22,849 nucleotides of DNA from Deltaproteobacteria bacterium (GTDB lineage: Bacteria; Myxococcota_A; Polyangia; HGW-17), in NCBI GenBank assembly GCA_003249585.1, contig QKIM01000200.1:1-22849 (forward strand). The letters run 5' to 3'. The position numbers and the translations under genes are program-made. Below are positions 1 through 6,552 of the stretch, in pieces (positions within the stretch are counted from its first letter, which is position 1; the number at the start of each line of letters is the position of its first letter). The notes under the pieces are model-generated. The model was given only the letters and a program-made list of their open reading frames with translations. It had not been told where the DNA came from and did no database searches.

Positions 1-1
1 C

Positions 2-334
2 TTCAAGGCCATGGCCGTGGATGGGGTCGTGGATTATCTCTCCCTGGGGAATGGGAAGCGTCTCCCCGCCCTCAGCGGGTATCCGACCATGACCGAAGCC
101 GCTCGAGGCCAGGGATGTCTGGGTGAGAGAGCTCCTCTCAACTCGGCCTTCCACAACGATCGTGAGCGGGATACCTTCTCCAAACAGTACGACAAGGCCT
201 TGTCCACAATCCGAAAACTCTATCGGACCCCCGAGGGAAGAGCCCAGCTCAAAGAGCTCGTCAATCGCTACAAAGCCTTCAAACGCGCCAACCCCGAAAC
301 TCCAGCCCACGTCTTCTTCCTGGAGAAGAAGTGA
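2..334 (+). CDS. 3' end of an unrecognised protein (5' end outside window)
   Basis: The reading frame is open from the second base of the window to a TGA at 332-334, so this is probably the C-terminal 110 residues of a longer protein. The first in-frame ATG is at 11, but nothing resembling a ribosome-binding site can be judged there, so I treat the gene as 5'-truncated by the window edge. The tail is charged and looks helical (around FSKQYDKALSTIRKLY and then ELVNRYKAFKRANPE) and ends in LEKK. No domain was recognised and no function is proposed. A separate gene starting at 11 is possible but less likely. Confidence 0.5.
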   Translation, partial: FKAMAVDGVVDYLSLGNGKRLPALSGYPTMTEAARGQGCLGERAPLNSAFHNDRERDTFSKQYDKALSTIRKLYRTPEGRAQLKELVNRYKAFKRANPETPAHVFFLEKK

Positions 335-592
335 TCACTCCCCACGATATCGTTTTTCATCCTCTTCCTTCCTCGATCCACACAGTTCCCGTGCCAACAT
401 CTTTATTGGACGGTTCCCTCCTGGAATCCTAAAAAAACAATTGTCAGCGGCGGGTTTCTGTGCCTTTATCCACAGCATTGAACCACAACACCCTCCGCTT
501 CGTCCAAGAGCCGTTCTCTTTGACAGCGGATAGAAACGTCAACATCGTGTCTTTTTAATTTTTTTTGAGGTCAACCCTCAAAGGAGAAATCC
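335..592 (+). promoter_or_regulatory. Leader and probable promoter region of the Cys-rich lipoprotein gene
   Basis: This 258-base gap has no convincing gene. A perfect -35 hexamer TTGACA is at 520-525, but the 17-base-spaced -10 position (543-548, CATCGT) is poor. A better -10-like TTTAAT is at 554-559, without a good -35 at normal spacing. The promoter is therefore only tentatively placed in the last 75 bases. A T-rich run (551-566) and a small hairpin come just before the start codon. No terminator for the preceding gene was seen. Confidence 0.35.
564..582 (+). promoter_or_regulatory. Hairpin touching the ribosome-binding site of the lipoprotein gene
   Basis: TTTGAGG at 564-570 pairs perfectly with CCTCAAA at 576-582 around a 5-base loop. 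The 3' arm shares its last three bases with the Shine-Dalgarno sequence AAAGGAG (580-586), which lies 6 bases before the ATG at 593. In an mRNA this could partly hide the ribosome-binding site. The pairing is seen in the sequence; a regulatory role is inference. Confidence 0.4.
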
Positions 593-2806
593 ATGCGCAA
601 CAAAACGTCATCTCTGCTCATGTTGGCGGCGCTCACCCTCTTCGCCTTCACCGCGTGTATCGTGCAGAAGGGGCCACAGCCGCAGAATCAAAACACCAAC
701 CAGGGTGATGCCACCCAGGGTCAGCCCCAGGAGGTCACTCCCCCCGAGCCGCCCAAGCCCGTCTTTGTGGAGCCGGAAGTAGTCAACGAGCCCTCCGTCG
801 TTGAAGTGACCGTACCTCAGCCCGACGTCCAGCCCGCCCAGGTCATCGTCTATACCGACGTCGCCCCCCCCGCTGGATATGCCAAGGTCATTTCGAAGAC
901 CCCTCCCCCGGCCACTGTCGCCATCCGGCCAGTGATTCCCCCCATGTATCTGCCTCCCCAGATCCAGTGGGACCGGCTGACTCCCCCCAACTACGCCTCC
1001 TGCCCCCACATCTCCTACAAGTGGCGCGGAAAGTGCGTCTGTCCTACGGGGACCGCATGGAGCGCCCGTCATTACAAATGCGAGTCCTTCGCCAACGTTG
1101 CCCGGCACAGCTGCTCCCGCGGTTCTGTATGGAACGGCCGCCACTGCACCTGCCCAGCCGGCAAGTCCTGGGACGCCAAAGCCCGTTGGTGCACGCATTC
1201 CGCCGTTCGCCCGACCTGTACCCGCGGCACCGTCTGGAACGGCGCTACCTGTGCCTGCCCCACCGGTACCTTCTGGAACCTGAGAGCTCGTCGCTGCACC
1301 CGCAAGGCTGATCTCGAGTGCAGCCACGGAACGGTCCGGCGCGGCAACACCTGCCAGTGTCCGGCCGGCAAATACTGGGACAGCGCCGCCCGCTGGTGCG
1401 TCCGTCCCGCCCTCAGCTGCCCCAAGGGCACCATCTACCGCGGCGGCACCTGCCGCTGCCCCGCCGGGACGAACTGGAATGCCCGTAAACGGTCCTGCAC
1501 CGCCAAGCTCATCTGCCCTGCCACCATGGTCCGGGTGGGATCCCACTGCGCCTGCCCCGCCGGCGCCCACTTCAATCCCCGTGCCCGGCGCTGCGTCCGG
1601 ACGGCCTTCGCCTGCGCAGGCGGCGCCAAATGGAACGGCGCCCGCTGCGCCTGCCCTGCCGGCACCTTCTGGAACAACCGCACAGCCCGCTGCGCCCGGG
1701 ACGCCTTCTCCTGCCCCGGTGGCAGCGTCCTCTCCGGGAGCACCTGCCGCTGCCCCGCCGGCAAGACCTGGTCCAAGCTCGCCCACCGCTGTGTGAGCGC
1801 CCTCAGGTGCCGCTCCAACATGATCCTCGACCGCGGCAAGTGCACCTGCCCCGCCGGCACCTTCTGGAGCTCCACCGCCAACCGCTGCAAATCCCGTTCG
1901 GCCTGTCCCGCCGGGACTCACTACAGCTACGCCAAGGATCGCTGTGTAGCCTCCCGCGCCTGCCGTGGCGGTCTCGTCTATGACTTCGCCAAGCGTCGCT
2001 GCGTCCGCGCAGGGGCCCATGCCTCCTGCCCCTCGAACATGGTCCGCTCCGCAGGTCACTGTCAGTGTCCCCGTGGTACCCGCTGGATCGGCAGCCAGAA
2101 CCGCTGTGCCGTCCCTGTCAAACTTCATTGTCCCGCCCACCAGGTTGCCCGCATGGGCCGGTGCGTCGCCCGCTGCGCTTCCTCCCAGCTCTGGGATCCC
2201 GGCATGCGCCGCTGCTTCGCCAGACACGTCAAGTGTCCCGCCGGACATATCCGCCGCGGCAACACCTGCGTACGTACTGCCCCGATTCACCCTGTGGTGA
2301 AATGTCCCCGCGGCAAACTCTACGACACGATGAAGCGTCGCTGTGTGGTCGCCCCCAGGATCGTCGCCTGCAAGCGCGGCTTCGTCCGCGTCGGCAACAA
2401 ATGCGTCAAGCAGCACAAGAAGGTCGCCTGCAAGCGCGGCTTCATCCGCGACGGCAACAAATGCGTCAAGCTCCACAAGAAGGTCGTCTGCAAGCGCGGC
2501 TTCATCCTCAAGGGCAACAAGTGCGTCAAGATCATGAAGAAGGTCGTCTGCAAACGCGGCTTCGTCCTCAAGGGCAACAAGTGCGTCAAGATCCGCCCCG
2601 TCATGAAGAAGAAGCCCGTCATGAAGAAGAAGCCCGTCATGAAGAAGAAGCCCGTCATGAAGAAGAAACCTGTCATGAAGGCAAAGCCCGTCATGAAAAA
2701 GAAGCCCGTCATGAAGGCAAAACCCGTCATGAAGAAGAAACCTGTCAAAAAGGTTCGCCCCGTCAAGAAAACCAAACCGGCCATGAAGAAAAAGCCCATG
2801 CGCTGA
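593..2806 (+). CDS. Cys-rich modular repeat lipoprotein with lysine-rich tail
   Basis: A 737-residue protein with a lipoprotein signal peptide: K4, a hydrophobic stretch at about 7-20, and the lipobox FTAC with lipid Cys22. Ile at +2 is not an inner-membrane retention signal in the E. coli rule, so an outer-membrane anchor is likely. Residues 28-135 form a Pro/Gln/Val-rich stalk. Residues 137-664 hold 60 cysteines in units C-x10-C-x-C-x12-C, often reading CPAGTxWN...RC. There are nine in a row (137-432), then two C-x12-C half units (438-470), a tenth full unit (479-505), two split units (513-541, 548-584) and four C-x10-C half units of 20 residues (591-670). Residues 669-737 are a PVMKxK repeat tail. 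The AAAGGAG site at 580-586 supports the start. The cysteines are probably disulphide-bonded after export. Function is unknown; a surface or envelope scaffold binding polyanions through the basic tail is only a guess. Gene existence is very likely. Confidence 0.88.
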   Translation: MRNKTSSLLMLAALTLFAFTACIVQKGPQPQNQNTNQGDATQGQPQEVTPPEPPKPVFVEPEVVNEPSVVEVTVPQPDVQPAQVIVYTDVAPPAGYAKVISKTPPPATVAIRPVIPPMYLPPQIQWDRLTPPNYASCPHISYKWRGKCVCPTGTAWSARHYKCESFANVARHSCSRGSVWNGRHCTCPAGKSWDAKARWCTHSAVRPTCTRGTVWNGATCACPTGTFWNLRARRCTRKADLECSHGTVRRGNTCQCPAGKYWDSAARWCVRPALSCPKGTIYRGGTCRCPAGTNWNARKRSCTAKLICPATMVRVGSHCACPAGAHFNPRARRCVRTAFACAGGAKWNGARCACPAGTFWNNRTARCARDAFSCPGGSVLSGSTCRCPAGKTWSKLAHRCVSALRCRSNMILDRGKCTCPAGTFWSSTANRCKSRSACPAGTHYSYAKDRCVASRACRGGLVYDFAKRRCVRAGAHASCPSNMVRSAGHCQCPRGTRWIGSQNRCAVPVKLHCPAHQVARMGRCVARCASSQLWDPGMRRCFARHVKCPAGHIRRGNTCVRTAPIHPVVKCPRGKLYDTMKRRCVVAPRIVACKRGFVRVGNKCVKQHKKVACKRGFIRDGNKCVKLHKKVVCKRGFILKGNKCVKIMKKVVCKRGFVLKGNKCVKIRPVMKKKPVMKKKPVMKKKPVMKKKPVMKAKPVMKKKPVMKAKPVMKKKPVKKVRPVKKTKPAMKKKPMR
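2363..2602 (+). repeat. Four 60-bp in-frame tandem repeats
   Basis: Four consecutive 60-base units inside the lipoprotein gene each encode a 20-residue half module with the core CKRGF, a variable triplet, and GNKCVK. Changes between units are concentrated at the triplet after CKRGF and the residues after CVK, so the array looks like recent internal duplication with selection on the cysteine frame. Units fall at protein residues 591-610, 611-630, 631-650 and 651-670. Confidence 0.85.
2597..2740 (+). repeat. 18-bp tandem repeat encoding PVMKxK, eight copies
   Basis: Eight 18-base units encode the hexapeptide PVMKKK or PVMKAK. They are followed by degenerate copies (PVKKVR, PVKKTK, PAMKKK) up to about 2794. 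All copies are in frame, so gain or loss of units would change tail length and charge without disrupting the protein. This has the structure of a variable-number tandem repeat. Variation between strains is inference. Confidence 0.85.
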
Positions 2807-2898
2807 CGCGCAGCTCCCGCTTCCTTCCGCTCCATCCTGAAAAAAAATGAATGAAACGCCCCGGGGGGACGTTGGACACCTGTATGAGGGGGTTCCCA

Positions 2899-3729
2899 AT
2901 GAACCGACAATCAGCCATAATCCTCCTGTTCCCAGTCATCGTCCTGAGCTGTTCCCGGAAAGAACACATCGAGCCACGATCCTCCATGCTGCTCTATTCT
3001 TCACGAAGTGCCCTGAGCCCCAAAGATCACGCCATCGGCTCTTTCTCCGTAGCCTCGTGGAACGTGAACTTCGGCATCCCGAGTGACACGGCCATGATCC
3101 GGTCCATGGGGGACTTTGGTACCGACGCCGTCTTCCTCCAGGAGACGACACCGCTGTGGGAATCGGCCATCCGCCGGAGTCTGTCCGGGAAATATCCCCA
3201 CATGAAGTTCATCCACTCTGCGGGGGCGGGAGGACTCGCCGTCCTGTCCAGACACCCCATAAGCCGGATGACCACCATCCAGCCCCCACCCAGGGGCTGG
3301 TTTCCCGCCATGCTCATCACGCTGAAGATCTCGGGGCGGGAGATCCAGTTCCTCAACGTCCACCTGCATCCACCCTTTGATGATCGAGGCTCCGTGGTGC
3401 GGGGCTATTTTTCGACCCGTAACATCCGACGTCGGGAAATCGGCAAGTATCACAAGATGCTCACGGCGGGGATCCCCACCATCATTCTCGGTGACTTCAA
3501 CGAGGAGCCAGGCGGCAAGGCTGTCTCCTACCTCGTGGGTAGAGGATATTCTACTCTGCCCTCCTCAGAGCACACCTGGCACTGGAAGACCTCATTCTAC
3601 ATCACCCTGAGGTCCCAGCTCGATCATGTCCTTTTCAGCGGCAAACTGCGGCTCGCCCGTTCCAGGGTCGTGCGCACGGGTCGTTCCGACCACTTCCCCG
3701 TCCTGGCCACCTTCCACCTGATAAAATGA
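2899..3729 (+). CDS. Endonuclease/exonuclease/phosphatase-fold lipoprotein
   Basis: A 276-residue protein. The start at 2899 is preferred over the in-frame ATG at 2851 because a GAGGGGG ribosome-binding site lies just before it and because it gives a clean lipoprotein signal peptide (MNRQSA, hydrophobic core, VLSC with lipid Cys18). The rest shows the metal-dependent EEP (DNase I/sphingomyelinase-like) motifs in order: SWNVN near 53-57, FLQET with Glu82, GGLAVLSRHPI, NVHLHP, GDFNEEP, LDHVLFS and the C-terminal GRSDHFPVLA carrying the catalytic Asp-His pair. The full catalytic set appears present, so it should be an active Mg-dependent phosphodiesterase or phosphomonoesterase outside the cytoplasm. 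The substrate (nucleic acid, phospholipid or inositol phosphate) cannot be read from sequence. It starts 92 bases after the Cys-rich lipoprotein with no evident terminator, so the two may be co-transcribed. Confidence 0.88.
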   Translation: MNRQSAIILLFPVIVLSCSRKEHIEPRSSMLLYSSRSALSPKDHAIGSFSVASWNVNFGIPSDTAMIRSMGDFGTDAVFLQETTPLWESAIRRSLSGKYPHMKFIHSAGAGGLAVLSRHPISRMTTIQPPPRGWFPAMLITLKISGREIQFLNVHLHPPFDDRGSVVRGYFSTRNIRRREIGKYHKMLTAGIPTIILGDFNEEPGGKAVSYLVGRGYSTLPSSEHTWHWKTSFYITLRSQLDHVLFSGKLRLARSRVVRTGRSDHFPVLATFHLIK

Positions 3730-3784
3730 CTTTCTGCGCAACCGGGCGCACAGACCGTCGACAACAGGGGCGAGGAGAACAAAA

Positions 3785-5020
3785 ATGGAAACCACCCGCA
3801 CCATGACCCTTCCCCGACCCCGTGATGAGGTCAAAACTCCCAGGAATCTCCTGTGGCTCCCCGCCTTCGACCGTTTCCTCCCTCTTCCCCAGGGCCGCTT
3901 CACCCTTGGAAAAGCGCCAGACTGCCACGTCGTCATCGAAGACCCGACAGTCTCCCGGTATCACTGCGAGGGGGAATACCGTGACGGAACACTGCGCCTG
4001 TGGGACAGGGACAGTCGAAACGGCCTTCGCTTTCGGGGCAGACTGGTACGAGAGCTCACCCTGGTGCCCGGAGAGATCGCCTCCCTGGGGCATCAGCCCC
4101 TGTGCCTCACCGGGGCTCCCCGTCCGCGCAGCAGAGGTGATCTCATCACCCGTGATCCCGCCTTCGCCAGCCTTCTGGATGACATGGTCCCCCTGGCCCG
4201 ACACGATCTCTCCATTCTCGTGAGCGGCGAGACGGGGACGGGAAAGGAGCTTTCCGCCAGACTCCTCCATGATCAGTCGCCCCGTTCGCGGGGCCCCTAC
4301 TTTGCTGTCAACTGTGGAGCCATCCCCCGGGAGCTCATCGAGTCCGAACTCTTCGGACATGAACGGGGGGCCTTCTCGGGGGCCTCACAGCGCCGGGAAG
4401 GCATCCTCTCACAGGCCAACGGAGGAACCCTGTTTTTGGATGAAATCGCAGAGTTGCGCCCTGACCACCAGAGCTCCCTCCTGCGTTTTCTTGAGACGGG
4501 GACCTATCGCCCCGTCGGGAGTGATCTCCACAGGCAGGCGGACATCCGGGTGATCTGTGCGACCCACAAGGATCTCCACGAGCAGGCCAGAGAGGGCAGA
4601 TTCCGCCGGGATCTGCTCTACAGGCTCTCCCAGCTCATGGTCACCCTCATGCCGCTTCGGGACCGCATCCTGGACATCCCACTCCTCATCGAGCGGTTTG
4701 GTGCACCGACACCTCCACCCGCCCTCCTGGGAGAGATCCTGGAGCTCCATTTCGAGGGAAACGTCCGTGAATTGAAGAGCCTGTGCCAGATCGCGCGTAC
4801 CTTTGGCTGGGAAAAGACAAAGCAACACTACTGCCCTGCCTGGGCCCTGGCGTCATCGACAGAGGCGACGAAGGAGGCGAGCCTCTTCGAATCCATTCAG
4901 ATGGACGCCATCACCGAGACCCTGGGAGAGACCGATGGAAACATCAGCGCCGCCGCACGACTCCTCGGACTCCCCCGTACCACGCTGATCAACAAAATGA
5001 AGCGGATGGGAATGCGCTGA
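3785..5020 (+). CDS. FHA-domain sigma-54-dependent transcription activator
   Basis: A 411-residue enhancer-binding protein. An N-terminal FHA phosphothreonine-binding domain covers about 24-110 (Gly42, SRYH at 57-60, Asn79-Gly80). The AAA+ domain covers about 120-340, with Walker A GETGTGKE (148-155), GAFSGA (195-200) in the place of the sigma-54-contacting GAFTGA loop, Walker B TLFLDE (215-220) and the arginine-finger region FRRDLLYRL (273-281). A Fis-type helix-turn-helix (about 384-408) binds DNA. The family opens sigma-54 RNA polymerase promoters by ATP hydrolysis; FHA members respond to Ser/Thr kinase phosphorylation, a common theme in Myxococcota. GAGGAG before ATG 3785 supports the start. 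It lies 55 bases after the EEP gene. No adjacent Ser/Thr kinase is visible, and its target promoters are unknown. Confidence 0.92.
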   Translation: METTRTMTLPRPRDEVKTPRNLLWLPAFDRFLPLPQGRFTLGKAPDCHVVIEDPTVSRYHCEGEYRDGTLRLWDRDSRNGLRFRGRLVRELTLVPGEIASLGHQPLCLTGAPRPRSRGDLITRDPAFASLLDDMVPLARHDLSILVSGETGTGKELSARLLHDQSPRSRGPYFAVNCGAIPRELIESELFGHERGAFSGASQRREGILSQANGGTLFLDEIAELRPDHQSSLLRFLETGTYRPVGSDLHRQADIRVICATHKDLHEQAREGRFRRDLLYRLSQLMVTLMPLRDRILDIPLLIERFGAPTPPPALLGEILELHFEGNVRELKSLCQIARTFGWEKTKQHYCPAWALASSTEATKEASLFESIQMDAITETLGETDGNISAAARLLGLPRTTLINKMKRMGMR

Positions 5021-5022
5021 GC

Positions 5023-6051
5023 TCACTCCATGGTGAGGATGACCTTCCCCTGTGAGCGGTTGGAAAGGTAGCATTCGATGGCCTCATGGATGCGCGCCAG
5101 AGGATACTCCGCGAAGACCGGGGTCGCCAGCTCGTGCTTCACCTTGCGCTGGACCGTGTAGAAGGTCTTGGCAAGGTTCATTTTCGACGCGCTCCGGGCA
5201 AAATTGACCAGCCAGAATCCCTGCATGTTCACCCCTGAGAAGATGAAGTCCGACGCGTCCAGGGCCAGGCCGTTCCCGTCGAGAGAACCGTAGAGGATGA
5301 CCGTGGAACCCGAGGGCAGCGCCTTGACGACCCGGGTGGTCACCTCTCCACCGGCTCCATCGAGAACCACCCCGGTCTGGTACCGATGGCACACCTCTGG
5401 CAGAGCGCGCTCAAATTCGGGATCACTGCGTACCAGCACCTCCGTGGCACCGGCGGTCTTTACGCCGTCCACCTGCTCCGGACGCTGCACCACACAGATC
5501 ATGGTGTATCCAAGGCTCTTGCCCAGCCTGGTGAGCATGGTGCCGAGCGCCCCGGTGGCCACCGTCACCAAAATGGCGTGGGCATGAAGTTCCCGCACCG
5601 TCTGGAACAATAGCCATGCAGAGAGCGGATTGACGATGAGGGAGGCGCCCTCCTCATAACTGAGAGAGGGGAGCAGGGGAACGACGTTGTTCAGTGAGGT
5701 GATCATATGGGTGGCGAAGGTGCCATCCTCTCCGACCCTCGGCGTGCAGGCGACACGGCGCCCCAAAAAGAGGCGGGGGGCGATCCCCTTCCCGCAGGCG
5801 ATGATCTCTCCACTCCCCTCGAGCCCGGGGATCATCCCTTCTTTGGGAGAAAAGCCATAGGTCCCCCGCATGAACACCAGATCCGCCGGGTTGATGGAGG
5901 CGGCGTGCAGCTTCACCAGGACCTGATTCTTTCCAGGGGGCTCCAGAGGTTTTTCAACGGCGGAGAGTACGAACCGTCCTCCCTCGTCGATAAGCCCAAA
6001 CCCCCGGTTGAGAATGGGAAACTCCAGTTTTCTTCCGAACAGGCCAAGCAT
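5023..6051 (-). CDS. MDR-family quinone/enoyl reductase-like oxidoreductase
   Basis: A 342-residue medium-chain dehydrogenase/reductase. The N-terminal GroES-like domain contains the family block ASINPADLVFMRGTYG (about 51-66) and IPGLEGSGEI. The nucleotide-binding domain starts with NPLSAW (141-146) and the dinucleotide loop ATGALG (165-170). The usual catalytic zinc ligands of alcohol dehydrogenases are not evident, so it fits the zinc-free quinone oxidoreductase or mitochondrial-type trans-2-enoyl reductase branch, probably NADPH-dependent. An AAGGGGG site precedes the ATG. It follows the zinc-ribbon gene by 15 bases and is probably the last gene of that operon. It converges with the sigma-54 activator gene, leaving only 2 bases between the stops. 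Confidence 0.85.
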   Translation of the reverse strand: MLGLFGRKLEFPILNRGFGLIDEGGRFVLSAVEKPLEPPGKNQVLVKLHAASINPADLVFMRGTYGFSPKEGMIPGLEGSGEIIACGKGIAPRLFLGRRVACTPRVGEDGTFATHMITSLNNVVPLLPSLSYEEGASLIVNPLSAWLLFQTVRELHAHAILVTVATGALGTMLTRLGKSLGYTMICVVQRPEQVDGVKTAGATEVLVRSDPEFERALPEVCHRYQTGVVLDGAGGEVTTRVVKALPSGSTVILYGSLDGNGLALDASDFIFSGVNMQGFWLVNFARSASKMNLAKTFYTVQRKVKHELATPVFAEYPLARIHEAIECYLSNRSQGKVILTME

Positions 6052-6066
6052 CGGTGCACGCCCCCT

Positions 6067-6552
6067 TTACTCCGAAGAGCGCTCGATGATGGTGAGCTCT
6101 CCCTCATCAAGCCAGATCATGTTGCAGTCTATGCAGTTGTCGATAATGACATCGCCGGGCCCGTAGTAGGGATGGGTCACCATGGGTTTGTTGCACAGGG
6201 GACAGACGGTCTTTCGGGACAGCTCGTCCTCGGTGAGCCTCTTGCGTTTCCTCAGGGGACGACCCTTGTACTGCGCACGCTTGAGATCCACCACCCGGGT
6301 GAAGGAGCGACGTTTCATGTACATCCCCTTGCACTTTTTGCAGTAGAGCACCCGCTCGGACTCCAGGGAGGCTGGAACCAGCGTGGATTCGCACACCGGA
6401 CAGGGGAGCCTGCCTTCGTCGTCCAGCACCATCAGCCCATTGTCGGCTTCCTCCGACGGAAAATGAAAGGAGTAGCAATACTCACAGAAGAAATAATCCT
6501 GCCCCTGAACCGGACTCATGGGGGCTCCGCAGTTGTCACATTTGAGCGCCAT
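6067..6552 (-). CDS. Multi-zinc-ribbon protein (zf-TFIIB type C-terminus)
   Basis: A 161-residue protein, beginning at the ATG at 6552 (MALKCDNCG), which has a GAAGGAAGG ribosome-binding site; the longer frame to 6603 lacks one. Six CxxC knuckles are visible: CDNC, CEYC, CPVC, CKKC, CPLC and CIDC, enough for three zinc ribbons. The last one, ending CIDCNMIWLDEGEL, matches the zf-TFIIB family, in which the WLDxGEL block follows the final Cys pair. A basic patch (RPLRKRKR) lies between ribbons two and three. The role is unknown; zinc-ribbon proteins of this kind often act in nucleic-acid or protein contacts. It overlaps the end of the helicase gene by 17 bases, indicating translational coupling. 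Confidence 0.82.
   Translation of the reverse strand: MALKCDNCGAPMSPVQGQDYFFCEYCYSFHFPSEEADNGLMVLDDEGRLPCPVCESTLVPASLESERVLYCKKCKGMYMKRRSFTRVVDLKRAQYKGRPLRKRKRLTEDELSRKTVCPLCNKPMVTHPYYGPGDVIIDNCIDCNMIWLDEGELTIIERSSE

Noticed and set aside
2363..2740. CRISPR-like or non-coding repeat array
   Set aside because: Units are contiguous, multiples of three and all within one reading frame; there are no unique spacers.
608..2899. 763-codon open frame on the minus strand opposite the Cys-rich lipoprotein
   Set aside because: It mirrors the codon bias and repeats of the plus-strand gene, which has a signal peptide, ribosome-binding site and ordered cysteines. The antisense product is low-complexity Gly/Ala-rich sequence.
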